Assembly (NCBI GenBank): GCA_963580285.1
Contig: OY757026.1
Coordinates: 81,447,817 to 81,511,816 of the forward strand
Origin: Lucinisca nassula
Taxonomy: Eukaryota > Mollusca > Bivalvia > Lucinida > Lucinidae
Direction of reading: 5' to 3'
Length of the DNA stretch: 64,000 nt
The translations under genes were made by a program, and so were the position numbers. A model generated the notes under the pieces. It was given only the letters and a program-made list of their open reading frames with translations, was not told the origin of the DNA and ran no database searches. This document shows positions 10,190 through 21,229 of this stretch, in pieces (position 1 is the first letter of the stretch; every line of letters starts with the position of its first letter).

Positions 10190-12410
10190 GTGATGACAAT
10201 ATTTCTCTAAAAATAGTCATAGGGACCTTGACTTGAGGCCATGGCCGCGAAGTAGATCTTGCTCAAGATATTATCATAAGCATCTTTTGTGTGAAGTTAG
10301 ATTAAAATCATAAATGTAGGCGGTAGAGCAATGACAAAGTTTTTCTAAACATAGCCATAGTGACCTTGACCTTGAGGTCATGACCAAGCAACTCGAGATA
10401 TTACCATAAGAAACATTTGTGTGAAGTTCTATTAACATCCATCAATAAATATAGGCACTAGAGCGATGACAAAGATTTTCTAAAAATAGCCCCAGTGACC
10501 TTGACCTTGAAAGTCGAAATAGTTCGAGATATTTATTGTCATAAGGAACATTTGTGTGAAGTTATACTGAAATCGGTGAAGAAATGTAAGCGCTAGAGCC
10601 ATGTCAAAGTTTTTCTAAAAATAGCCACAGTGACCTTGACCTTGAAAGTCAAACTCACTCGAGGTATTATCATAAGGAACATTTGTGTGAAGTTATATTG
10701 AAATCAGTGAAGAAATGTAGTCGCTAGGGCGATGACAGTTTTTTTCAAAAAATAACCACAGTGACCTTGACCTTGAAAGTCGAAATCGCTCGAGATATTG
10801 TCTTAAGGAACATTTGTGTGAAATTATATTGAAATTGGTGAAGAAATGTAAGCGCTAGAGTATTGACAAAGTTTTTCTAAAAATAGTCACAGTGACCTTG
10901 ACCTTAAAAATGGAACTCGCTACAGATATTGTCATAAGGAACATTTGTGTGAATCGATTTTGAAATTGGTGAAAAAATGTAAGCGCTAGAGCAATGAAAA
11001 AGGTTTTCTAAAAATAGCCACAGTGACCTTGACCTTGAAAGTCGAACTCTTTCGAGGTATTATCATCAGGATCATTTGTGTGAAGTTATATTAAAATCGG
11101 TGAAGAAATGTAGGCGCTGGAGCGATAGCAAAGTTTTTCTAAAAGTAGCCATTGTGACCTTGACCTTAAAAGTTGAAATGGCTTGAGATATTGTCATAAG
11201 GAACATTTGTGTGAAGTTATATTGAAATCGGTGAAGAAATGTAAGCGCTAGAGCATTGACAAAGTTTTTCTAAAAATAGCAACAGTGACCTTGACCTTGA
11301 AAGTGGAACTCGCTAGAGATATTGTCATAAGGAACATTTGTGTGAAGTTATATTGAAATCGGTGAAGAAATGTAGGTGCTAGAGCGATGACAATTTTTTT
11401 CTAAAAATAGCTACAGTGACCTTGACCTTGAGGTCATGACCCTGAAAGTCGAACACACTTGAGATATTGTAATAAGAAACATTTGTGTGAAGTTATATTG
11501 AAATCAGTGAAGAAATGTAGGCGCTAGAGCAATGACAAAGTTTTTCTAAAAATAGCCACAGTGACCTTGACCTTGAGGTCATGACCTTGAAAGTCGACCT
11601 CGCTCAAGATATTGTCATAAGGCACATTTGTTTGAAGTTATATTGAAATCAGTGAAGAAATGTAGGCGCTAGAGTGATGACAAAGTTTTTCTTAAAATCG
11701 CCACAGTGACCTTGACCTTGAGGTCATGACCTTGAAAGTCGAACTCGCTGAGATATTGTCAAAAGAAACATTTGTGTGAAGTTATATTGAAATTGGTGAA
11801 GAAATGTAGGCCCTAGAGCGATGACAAAGTTTTTCTAAAAATAGCCACAGTGACCTTGACCTTGAGGTCATGACTTTGAAGTCGAACTCGCTCGAGATTT
11901 TTTTATAAGGAACATTTGTGTGAAGTTATATTGAAATTGGTGAAGAAATGTAGGCACTAGAGCGATGACAAAGTTTTTCTAAAAATAGCCACAGTGACCT
12001 TGACCTTGAGGTCATGACCTTGAAAGTCGAACTCACTGAGATATTGTCATAAGAAACATTTGTGTGAAGTTACATTGAAATTGGTGAAGAAATGAAGGCG
12101 CTAGAGCGATGACAAAGTTTTTCTAAAAATAGCCACAGTGACCTTGACCTGGAGGTCATGACTTTGAAGTCGAACTCGCTCGAGATTTTTTTATAAGGAA
12201 CATTTGTGTGAAGTTATATTGAAATTTGTGAGGAAATGTAGGCGCAAAAGCGATGACAAAGTTTTTCTAAAAATAGCCACAGTGACCTTGACCTTGAGGG
12301 CATGACCTTGAAAGTCAAACTCGCTCGAGTTTTTTTTAAAAGGAACATTTGTGTGAAGTTATATTGAAATTGGTGAAGAAATGTAGGCGCTAGAACGATG
12401 ACAAAGTTTT
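10190..12410. repeat. Array C1-ii: 16 units of 127-156 bp rich in GACCTTGACCTTGA
   Basis: Unit anchors (GTGACCTTGACCTT) lie at about 10213, 10362, 10495, 10630, 10763, 10895, 11022, 11157, 11287, 11417, 11550, 11706, 11848, 11995, 12137 and 12281. Shorter units lack the GAGGTCATGACC insert carried by the first ones and by most from 11417 on. Each unit also has AGGAACATTTGTGTGAAGTT and TGTAGGCGCTAGAGCGATGA. Confidence 0.9.
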
Positions 12411-12411
12411 T

Positions 12412-15035
12412 CACAAATTACCAAAATGACAAAGGGCCATAACTCACAAAGTATTTTTCGGAATTTTGTCATAAGTAAATCAGTTCATCTACTCATCACC
12501 ACCAATCTATTCACCAACTTTCAAGGCTCAAGCTCCAATAATTTTTGAGAAATCTTGCTGACAAGATTTTATTAAAAAAATTTCAAAGGGCAATAACTCT
12601 TAAAAGGGGCATAATCTGGACGAGAAAAAAAATACTTGTCAGCTAATTTTCCATGAGGAATCCATATATGAAATTTCAAAACCCTAGCATACACGGTTCT
12701 AAAGATATGCTATGCATCACTTTTAGCATACATTACAATGGGCACAAATTACCAAAATGACAAAGGGCCATAACTCACAAAGTATTTTTCGGAATTTCGT
12801 CAAAAGTTAATCAGTTCATCTACTCATCACCACCAATATATTCACCAACTTTCAAGGCTCTAGCTCCAATAGTTTTTGAGTAATCTTGCTGACAAAATTT
12901 TATTAAAAAAATTTCAAAGGGCAATAACTCTTAAAGGGGGCATAATCCGGACAAGAAAAAAAAATACGCGTCAGCTAATTTTCCATGAGGAATCCATATA
13001 TGAAATTTCAAAACCCTAGAATACACGGTTCTAAAGTTATGCTATGCATCACTTTTAGCATACATAACAATGGGCACAAATTACCAAAATGACAAAGGGC
13101 CATAACTCACAAAGAATTTTCAGAATTTTGTCAAAAGTTAATCAGTTCATCTACTCATCACCACCAATCTATTCACCAACTTTCAAGGCTCTAGCTCCAA
13201 TAGTTTTTGAGATATCTTGCTGACAAGATTTTATTAAAAAAATTTCAAAGGGCAATAACTCTTAAAAGGGGCATAATCCAGACGAGAAAAAAAATACGCA
13301 TCAGCAAATTTTCCATCAGGAATCCATATATGAAATTTCAAAACCCTAGCATACACGGTTCTAAAGATATGCTTTGCATCACTTTTAGCATACATTACAA
13401 TGGGCACAAATTACCAAAATGACAAAGGGCCATAACTCACAAAGTATTTTTCGGAATTTTGTCAAAAGTTAATCAGTTCATCTACTCATCACCACCAATA
13501 TATTCACCAACTTTCAAGGCTCTAGCTCCAACAATTTTTGAGATATCTTGCTGACAAAATTTTATTAAAAAAATTTCAAAGGGCAATAACTCTTAAAAGG
13601 GGCATAATCCGGACAAGAAAAAAAATACGCGTCAGCTAATTTTCCATGAGGAATCCATATATGAAATTTCAAAACCCCAGCATACACGGTTCTAAAGTTA
13701 TGCTATGCATCACTTTTAGCATACATTACAATGGGCACAAATTACCAAAATGACAAAGGGCCATAACTCACAAAGTATTTTTCAGAATTTTGTCAAAAAT
13801 TAATCAGTTCATCTACTCCTCACCACCAATATAATCACCAACTTTCAAGGCTCTAGCTCCAATAGTTTTTGAGATATCTTGCTGACAAGATTTTATTAAA
13901 AAAATTTCAAAGGGCAATAACTCTTGTAGGGGGCATAATCCAGACTAGAAAAAAAATACGCGTCAGCTAATTTTCCATGAGGAATCCATATATGAAATTT
14001 CAAAACCCTAGCATACACGGTTCTAAAGATATGCTATGCATCACTTTTAGCATACATTACAATGGGCACAAATTACCAAAATGACAAAGGGCCATAACTC
14101 ACAAAGTATTTTTCGGAATTTCGTCAAAAAATAATCAGTTCATCTACTCATCACCACCAATATATTCACCAACTATTAAGGCTCTAGCTCCAATAGTTTT
14201 TGAGTAATCTTGCTGACAAAATTTTATTAAAAAAATTTCAAAGGGCAATAACTCTTAAAGGGGGCATAATCCGGACAAGAAAAAAAATACGTGTCAGCTA
14301 ATTTTCCATGAGGAATCCATATATGAAATTTCAAAACCCTAGAATACACGGTTCTAAAGTTATGTTATGCATCACTTTTAGCATACATTACAATGGGCAC
14401 AAATTACCAAAATGACAAAGGGCCATAACTCACAAAGTATTTTTCGGAATTTCGTCAAAAGTTAATCAGTTCATCTACTCATCACCACCAATATATTCAC
14501 CAACTTTCAAGGCTCTAGCTCCAATAGTTTTTGAGAAATCTTGCTGACAAAATTTTATTAAAAAAATTTCAAAGGGCAATAACTCTTAAAGGGGGCATAA
14601 TCCGGACAAGAAAAAAAATACGCGTCAGCTAATTTTCCATGAGGAATCCATATATGAAATTTCAAAACCCCAGCATACACGGTTCTAAAGTTATGCTATG
14701 CATCACTTTTAGCATACATTACAATGGGCACAAATTACCAAAATGACAAAGGGCCATAACTCACAAAGTATTTTTCAGAATTTTGTCAAAAGTTAATCAG
14801 TTCATCTACTCATCACCACCAATATAATCACCAACTTTCAAGGCTCTAGCTCCAATAGTTTTTGAGATATCTTGCTGACAAGATTTTATTAAAAAAATTT
14901 CAAAGGGCAATAACTCTTGTAGGGGGCATAATCCGGACTAGAAAAAAAATACGCGTCAGCTAATTTTCCATGAGGAATCCATATATGAAATTTCAAAACC
15001 CTAGCATACACGGTTCTTTAGTTATGCTATGCATC
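12412..15035. repeat. Array C1-iii: eight units of about 331 bp
   Basis: AATTACCAAAATGACAAAGG recurs at about 12416, 12746, 13078, 13407, 13740, 14069, 14402 and 14736. Diagnostic variants (CTTGTAGGGGG with GACTAG in units 5 and 8; CCCCAGCATACACGG in units 4 and 7; GAGTAATC with AGAATACACGG in units 2 and 6) show block-wise amplification. Related single units lie in element C2 at 21907-22556. Confidence 0.9.
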
Positions 15036-15141
15036 AAAAGCGTAACGGACGGACGAACGGACGAACGGACGAACGGACGAACGGACGAACGAGGCAGAAG
15101 CAATATGCCCCTCCAACTTTTTCAAAGTTGGGGGCATAATA

Positions 15142-15489
15142 ACCAAATGGGTTATGTCGTACCACACTAACATATCAAGTAACGCCCTGGGCTTGGTCAG
15201 GTAAAGCAGCATCAGCTTAACCAATTAGCTAGTTGTTTGGAGTGAAACGGCTCAGGCAACACAATGTCATATTGAGCCCATCAGTTTAGTTTACCAACTT
15301 TCCTAGGGCAGGCTTATACATAAGTGGTTAACAAGTACAGTGCACATTCTTTCACCAGAAAATAAATACATTGGTGCGCTATTCACATTTTTCCTAACAA
15401 ACTTTTTAGTGGATTTATCAGTTTTCACAAAACATTAAACAATGCCATTGATTTGAATGGCAAGGCCCTGTGGTTCAAATAAACAAGTG
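15142..15489. other. Non-coding stretch without recognised element
   Basis: No exon or clear repeat was seen. A short GGCAGGCTTATACATAAG fragment near 15308 resembles the S1 SINE middle. Confidence 0.4.
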
Positions 15490-15876
15490 TTTTAAACCTT
15501 ATCCTCCTGAATAAGTTAATTTGCCACACCCGTTTCTGATCTGCAACCAATCAAATCACTTTGTATAGCATATTCACTGAAATTCACAAACTGTGTGACA
15601 AACAGTGTAGATCCTGATCAGATGGAAGCCATCTGATCTGACCTACACTGTTTTAGGCCTCATACTGACCACGCTTTTCCATGCCTGAAAGGCGTGATTT
15701 GGCAGCTTCAACCCTTATCCTGCTGAACAAGACACAACAACATTACCTTTGCAAACAGTGTAGATCCTGATCAGATGGCTTCTTCAGAAGCCATCTGATC
15801 AGGATCTACACTGTTTGCAATGGAGTTTGTGAAAATATAAATTTGGTTGATATATAGTCAGAAATAAGGGTTAAAT
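15490..15876. mobile_element. Two adjacent or nested P1 MITEs
   Basis: Two internal hairpins (about 15602-15650 and 15755-15815) and two CCTTATCCT(C/G)CTGAA arms lie between a degraded left TTTAAACC at 15493 and a right AAGGGTTAA at about 15868. The first copy has a shortened hairpin lacking the CTTCTTCAGAAG loop. Confidence 0.7.
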
Positions 15877-16094
15877 AGTTTTTTAAACAGACTATATACA
15901 CAAAAATCAGAATCTAAAAGCCTGAAATCAAGAAAAAAATCAAGCTTTAAAAGCCTGAAATCACGCAAATGCCTGTAAAATATGAGGCCTGTGTTTGCAA
16001 TGGTAGGGGCTTCATGAACAGCAGGATATGGGTAAATTATCTCCAAACCACTGAAAATTGACTATGTGCAGTACAATTATACATTTAACATCCC

Positions 16095-16290
16095 CAAATA
16101 CAGTGAAATTACTAAATTAAGACCACCTTTGGGACTGCTCAAAAGTGGTCTTTAAGACCACTTTTGAACAGTCCCAAAGGTGGTCCTTTACCAGAGGACA
16201 CTGTGGGCACAAATCACAAAGGAAAATTAAGTGAAGACTTTCAGCCCACCTGTTCGAAGCATATTTTAGATTAATTCTTGTCACACCAAA
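16095..16290. mobile_element. T1 palindromic MITE (Tc1/mariner-like), truncated
   Basis: The left end is TACAGTGAAATTACTAAATT. The hairpin AAGACCACCTTTGGGACTG folds back on CAGTCCCAAAGGTGGTC. The remainder matches the body of the longer copies but no right TIR was found. Confidence 0.7.
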
Positions 16291-16437
16291 CCAGGATACG
16301 CTCTACCTTTGCAGCGTATATCAAGATCAGAAGCTTCAGTTTGTCATTGGTGAATTTTTAGGAATAAATTAAATCCAAGAAATCTGATTGTTTAACAGTC
16401 ATAAATGAGTGTGGCAAAATTAATTGATTCAGCAGAC

Positions 16438-16692
16438 ACTATAAAGGTGTTTTTGGAGACGTTGCTTCCAATTTTGTGGGAATGTTACCCCACACCGAGA
16501 TGAAATATCTCAAGCCCTGCCACCCAATGAAACCAATAGGGTCTATATGCATGGACCATCCAACTTGCACAAGGGTTATATCCTTTAAGTTGTTTACCAG
16601 AACTCATGTGAGGTCGGTTTCTGCTCTGCGTGGAAGCATCATGCAGCTCATCTATTTCTTCAAGCCCCGATGGGCAGGGGCCGAGAAAAAGG
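16438..16692 (-). mobile_element. S2 SINE, minus orientation
   Basis: The body runs from GGAGACGTTGCTTCCAATTT through CTCAAGCCCTGCCACCC and GCGTGGAAGCATCATGCAG to CAAGCCCCGATGGGCAGGGG. The AAAC tail is missing. Confidence 0.75.
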
Positions 16693-16734
16693 TCTTACCA
16701 AATGACTTCCAACATAATTGAGCTAGTTATTTCC

Positions 16735-16965
16735 CTTAAGGGGAATGGGAACACTTGCCTGATTTTTCCGCCATTTTTCAAAGGGAGACAACCTTCGGGA
16801 CTTCCTGTACGCGTTTCTATAAGCCCTGTCCCACTGAAATAGGGGTCAACTCATAAAGGAAAGAATTTGCTCCTATAAGAGTTGACCCCTATTGACATGG
16901 GAGACAAAAAGAATTTTGCAGGAGTTGACTCCATGAAACTTTTCCCATTCCCACTTACTGGTTGA
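16735..16965. repeat. Hairpin repeat with GGGAATGGGAA / TTCCCATTCCC ends
   Basis: The outer arms GGGAATGGGAACA and TTTTCCCATTCCC are inverted. The inner arms AGGGGTCAACTC and GAGTTGACCCCT also pair. A related sequence lies at 29380-29552. Confidence 0.6.
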
Positions 16966-17402
16966 TCAAAAGGGGGAATCACATTGCTCCAGGTCGCAAA
17001 AATGCAACTAGGGCTCTCTGTTAGGCAATCGCAATTATGGGACTAGGGCGCCTGAGCAGACGCAGCATTCTGCAGCGTCTGATCTGGGTCAAAACTGTTA
17101 GCAAATGTCCCAAAGACACGAGCCCAGTCCATATTATATTTTAGATACCGCTCTGACAACACACAGAGAAGAAGACTAGTTCTGCTATAAAATAACCTGT
17201 ACCTGGATTTTGTACATGGTCTGTAACAGTCACATGGAATAGCAGGCGGGAAGCTCCTGTAGTTGGTAACTTTGGGTTGACTGATAAACAATCAACCATA
17301 CAATGTATTTGGACTGCTGCACAAAGAGAAGATGATAAAATCTGACGGCAAACCAATATCCTTTACGACATGAAGGTAACTTTTTTATCAAGTCCACTGA
17401 AG

Positions 17403-17916
17403 TACACCTTAACCCCGTTATAACATGGTTCATTATAACACGGTTTTGGATATAACACGGTATCAAGATGGATCCCAAAAAATGTATAGATTATATAGAA
17501 CAAGATGTGTTTGTGAAACACTGATGCCCCCGGACAGCGCCAATGTTAATGTTTTTAAAAATTTTGAAAAAAATAGGTCAAAGGTCAAGTTCAAGGTCAC
17601 GAGATCAAAAATTATGGTACCACTGGAAAGGTCTTGTGATAAGGTATACACATGTGAAATATGAATGCTCTATCTATTACCATTCAAAAGTTATGCCCAA
17701 TGTTAAAGTTTTTGCAGACGGACAAACGGACAAACAGACAAACAGACGGACAGACCAAAAACTATATGCCCCCGAATCTCTTAGATTCCGGGGGCATAAA
17801 AATGACCATTTTCTATATAATCTATACATTTTTGTTTGGATATAACATGGTTGTTTAACCAACACGGTTTCTGCTTTGGACCCCCATTAATAGCGTTATA
17901 AAGAGGTTGTTGTGTA
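17403..17916. mobile_element. T2 MITE (TACACC...GTGTA), interrupted by element F
   Basis: The ends TACACCTTAACCCCGTTATA and TATAAAGAGGTTGTTGTGTA match the intact T2 copy at 25783-26006. The palindromic centre ATTATATAGAAAAATGACC is split at about 17499 by element F. TA-bounded ends suggest a Tc1/mariner-type origin. Confidence 0.8.
17499..17800 (+). mobile_element. Element F: 302-bp Helentron-like element nested in T2
   Basis: The 5' end is (A)ACAAGATGTGTTTGTGAAACAC, which includes the palindrome GTGTTTGTGAAACAC, then TGATGCCCCCGG. A GGACAAACGGACAAACAG microsatellite precedes the 3' hairpin CCCCCGAATCT CTT AGATTCCGGGGG and CATAAAAA. The 5' ATGCCCCCGG is the inverse of the 3' CCGGGGGCAT. Comparison with intact T2 gives the unoccupied site. 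Confidence 0.8.
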
Positions 17917-18094
17917 TAAACAACATCTGGTAAAGAGCAAATGAAATAATTGTGAAATGGACATCAAAACACTTCAATTACGTGTATCTCTGAATCAGGA
18001 GCATATAATTCTCTAACAGGGATATTACCTTGGACCCAGGTTAAGCCTATGGAAGTGTTGCTCCATTAGCTGCCGCTTCAGAGCAAGAATGACA

Positions 18095-18318
18095 TTAACC
18101 CATTTTGTACCAGAAACCCAAAAGCTGGAACCCTGGCAAACAGTGCAGGCCGATCAGATGCCGCAAAACGTGGCATCTGATCCGGGCCTACACTATTGCA
18201 AAAAGTAAGCCTTTTCCAAATGAATTTTGAAGAAAACACAACCTGACACTCCTAAATTTCCAAATGGATTCCTGCTATATATAAGGAGGAATATTCCATT
18301 TGGTACAAAAAGGGTTAA
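18095..18318. mobile_element. P2 MITE (TTAACCCATTTTGTACC)
   Basis: TTAA-flanked ends CCCATTTTGTACCA and TGGTACAAAAAGGG. The central hairpin CAGATGCC...GGCATCTG sits between GCAAACAGTGCAGGCC and GGCCTACACTATTGC. The right half has ACACAACCTGACACTCC, a family marker. Confidence 0.85.
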
Positions 18319-18327
18319 TGAGTTTGT

Positions 18328-18470
18328 TAACCCTTATTCCACTGCATAAATTAATTTAACCACACCCATTGCTGATTATCAACCAATCAAGTTACTTGAT
18401 GCAATTAATTTCTCCAATTCACAAACTGCATGACAAACGGTGTAGATCCTGATCAGATGGCTTCTTCTGA
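18328..18470. mobile_element. P1 MITE, left half only
   Basis: It starts TTAACCCTTATTCCACTGC and breaks off inside the hairpin at GATGGCTTCTT, so the right arm is lost. Confidence 0.75.
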
Positions 18471-18631
18471 CCACCATCATGAAAATGCTAATAAAGCAAG
18501 TGATATTGAAAATTCGCTGATAACCTTGGGTTTTCTTCTCGAAGCAGGAGCTCGTATTTGATGACTTTATCATCATCTTAGCCTGACAAACAAGGCTAAA
18601 TAGGAAGCTGCTTGTCCCGCAAAGGAATTAT

Positions 18632-18960
18632 ATGCTCCCGCTGAAATATTCCATATATTCTATGCTCCTGCAGAAATATTCCACATACTTTATGCTCCTG
18701 CTGAAATATTCCACACATTCTACGGTCCTGCTGAAATATTCCACACATTCCATGCTCGTGCTGAAATATTCCACACATTCTATGGTCCTGCTGAAATATT
18801 CCACACATTCCATGCTTGTGCTGAAATATTCCACACATTCTATGCTCCTGCTGAAATATTCCACACATTGTATGGTCCAGCTAAAATATTCCACACATTC
18901 TATGCTCTTGCTGAAATATTCCAATTATTCTATGCACATGCTGAAATATTCCACACATTT
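18632..18960. repeat. Minisatellite, 30-bp unit, about 11 copies
   Basis: The unit TATGCTCCTGCTGAAATATTCCACACATTC recurs every 30 bp. As 30 is a multiple of three, long frames stay open on both strands (117 codons plus, 98 minus). I read these as artefacts: no splice signals or non-repeat coding flank were found. Confidence 0.85.
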
Positions 18961-19185
18961 CTTTCAGAAGCACTGTTACAAGTAACAACACCAACAATAC
19001 CATCGGTATAAATTAAGTAAAATGATAAACAAAAACACATCCATCACTGATGAAAAATAGTTTAACATTCTCTCGCCGTAGAACTGAATCTGATAAAATA
19101 CAAGTATTTCCAAAAAATTATGACCTCTTTTTTGTTCACAATGTATTAAAAGACCCTTGCCCAATCCTCATGTTAACAAGTCTGT

Positions 19186-19345
19186 GAAATGAACACCCCT
19201 CTAAATCCCATTTCGTATGAAGAAAACTGGGGTTTACAGGGGTACACATTATTGTGCTTATTTCTGCCCCAAGACAAAGGTTGTGGGTACCCGTTAGAAC
19301 AGCCTCATTGAGGTGGTTCTAACAAGCACCCATGACCTATCTTTC
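19186..19345. mobile_element. Q-family palindromic MITE
   Basis: It comprises AAACTGGGGTTTACAGGGGT, then the hairpin GGTTGTGGGTACCCGTTAGA / TCTAACAAGCACCCATGACC. Longer relatives are at 31160 and 44068. Confidence 0.65.
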
Positions 19346-19654
19346 AAGTATAAATAAGAAACATATAACAAATTCTCACCCACAACCTATAAATAAGAAA
19401 CATATAACAGATTCTATTTGGAAAAGTAGCCATTTTAGAAATATTAAAGAATGCACTATGTCACACGGGTGTGTTTTTGAAATTGAGATGGGCTCAGCAT
19501 TTTCTACAATTTACATGAGCACCCAGAGAAGAATAAGATCAGCCTGCGCATCCATATAGTCTGACCAGAGACCTCGTGTGGCATGAATGAGCATTGGGCC
19601 CTTAGCTATCCTTAGAGTGCACAATGAAGACTGATCAGAGTGCACAGGCTTTAT

Positions 19655-19962
19655 GTCTTTGTTTGTACTGGAGTTTAACGGCCCAGTCAACACTGTTTTC
19701 GGTCATTTTCGAGCCTGTGAGTATACCTAACCACATTTTTCCTGGGCAGGCTTATACTTAAGTAGTTAACCAGTACAGTGCACATTCTTTCGCCAGAAAC
19801 TGACAACTGCCATTCTTGAAACAGTGGAAGGGTGAGAATGACCATAGAAAATATTTCATGATCCATCTCCACGAAAGAATGTTGCCAACCCCGGCAGGTA
19901 TCAAACCCGTGTCCTCCTGATCGCCAGTCAGACGCACATCCAACTGAGCTACCGAGGCCGGC
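19655..19962 (-). mobile_element. S1 tRNA-headed SINE, full length
   Basis: Read on the minus strand: GCCGGCCTCGGTAGCTCAGT (A-box region), GGGTTTGATACC (B-box), a middle with GACAACTGCC and AAGAATGTGCACTGTACTGG, and a tail ending in AAACAAA. RNA polymerase III boxes are visible. It is not a functional tRNA, as the anticodon arm is degenerate. Confidence 0.85.
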
Positions 19963-19969
19963 ATGAGTT

Positions 19970-20115
19970 TTATGTCCTGCCAACAACTAAGGTCATATTG
20001 AGATGAGACCACGGTTTAAAGACTATATGCTATATGCAAAGTCTAGAGAAGCCAGGAATCAAACCCCAGATCCTGGTTTATGAGCCAAGTAACTTAACCA
20101 CAACTCCTTAGCTGG
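19970..20115 (-). mobile_element. S3 tRNA-headed SINE fragment
   Basis: The minus strand shows TAAGGAGTTGTGGTTAAGTT (A-box-like), ATCAAACCCC-type B-box sequence and CTTTAAACCGTGG. It directly abuts the S1 copy on its left. Confidence 0.6.
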
Positions 20116-20132
20116 ACTTATAAAGCCTTGTA

Positions 20133-20340
20133 CAGTATAATTTCTATAAAAAGACCACCTTTGGGACTGTTCAAAAGTGGTCTTTTAAGACCACTTTTGA
20201 ACAGTCCCAAAGATGGTCCTTTACTAGAAGATGCTAGGTGCAAAAAAACTTAAGAACGAACAGAAGAAACCTTATAAATATGATTTAATAAAGCAGAATT
20301 AGTCCTAATTGTTAGCTGCTCTAAACTGCAGAATTTTACC
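20133..20340. mobile_element. T1 palindromic MITE
   Basis: TACAGTATAATTTCTATAAA at the left, the AAGACCACCTTTGGGACTG hairpin, and CTGCAGAATTTTAC at the right. Confidence 0.75.
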
Positions 20341-20545
20341 ATATTTTATCAGAAAGAGCTCTACCTCATACACTATATATGCCCTGTGATGCAGCATTCT
20401 ATACAAGAATATATACAGAATTAGAATAGATACAGTAAACGCTATCTAATGTACATTTCTCTCTCTTGGCCGTGCAATGCACATCTTATTTACAATGCAT
20501 ATTAACATATAATAATCACATCATGAGAATTTCTCTTTCTATGTT

Positions 20546-20826
20546 GAAAAAATAGATGGGCTGCATGATGCTTCCATGCAGAGCTGAAACCGACCGCACA
20601 CGTGTACTGGTAAACCGCATAGAGGATCTAAGCCTGCCAATGCAAAGCGGTGCGAGTCGGATCTTCCATGCTTATAAACCCTATTGGTTTCATTGGGCAA
20701 CAGGGCTTGAGATGTCATTTCATCTCATTGTTGGGTAAAAGTCCCTCAAAACTCGAAGCAACATCTTCAAATTTGATCTTTACAGTGTTGACTGGGACAT
20801 TGAACCTCAAATCAAACAAACAAATT
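20546..20826 (+). mobile_element. S2 SINE, plus orientation, full body
   Basis: From AAATAGATGGGCTGCATGAT through GGTGCGAGTCGGATC and CATTGGGCAACAGGGCTTGA to CAAATCAAACAAACAAAT. It is one of the best preserved copies. Confidence 0.85.
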
Positions 20827-20877
20827 CTCTTTCTATGTGATACAATTCAAGAATCAGTCACGATATCCTGCCATGAT

Positions 20878-21101
20878 CTTGACACATTTTGTACCGGAAC
20901 CCCCAGAACGGGTAATTGGAAAACAGTGCAAGCCCAGATCAGACGCCACATAATGCAGTGTCTGATCAGGGCCTACACTGTTTGCAAAAAGTTCAGCCAT
21001 TTTCTAATAAATTTGGAAGAAAACGCAACCTGACACCCCTAAATTTTTTAATGAATTCTTGCTATATAGAAGGAAGATTCCATTTGGTACAAAATGGATT
21101 A
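20878..21101. mobile_element. P2 MITE, ends decayed
   Basis: TTGACACATTTTGTACCGG and GGTACAAAATGGATTAA retain the TIR with substitutions. The hairpin and CGCAACCTGACACCCC marker are present. Confidence 0.75.
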
Positions 21102-21229
21102 AGATACCTGGCCAAGATATAGGAATTAGAGGGGCCAAGTTAAGCCAAACTTTGTCTACTGACAACTTGGCAAAGCAAAGAATCTAATCAGTCTGCATCC
21201 CCACTCAATAAGAACACAAACTTCACAGT

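Larger units (their letters stand above)
9267..15141 (+). mobile_element. Element C1: 5.9-kb Helentron-like element with three arrays
   Basis: The 5' end is AACTAGAAATG, then the palindrome GTGTTTGTAAAACAC, then AATGCCCCCAACCTTTG. The 3' end at about 15107-15141 is a hairpin whose right arm CAAAGTTGGGGGCAT is the inverse of that 5' block with one mismatch, followed by AATAA. A GGACGAAC microsatellite sits just before the hairpin (15042-15090). Two further 5'-like ends inside (AACAAGAATTCCC at 9369, CAAGGCATCGCATGCGAT near 10035) suggest nested or fused elements. No coding capacity is visible. Confidence 0.65.

Noticed and set aside
12412..15035. Centromeric satellite
   Set aside because: It is only eight units and lies within recognisable element ends, so a centromere is not needed to explain it.
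19911..19962. True tRNA gene on the minus strand
   Set aside because: A and B boxes are present, but there is no pairing acceptor stem or sound anticodon arm, and the SINE body follows. The same applies to 25430-25500, 47421-47500, 48780-48845, 56200-56264 and 57790-57862.
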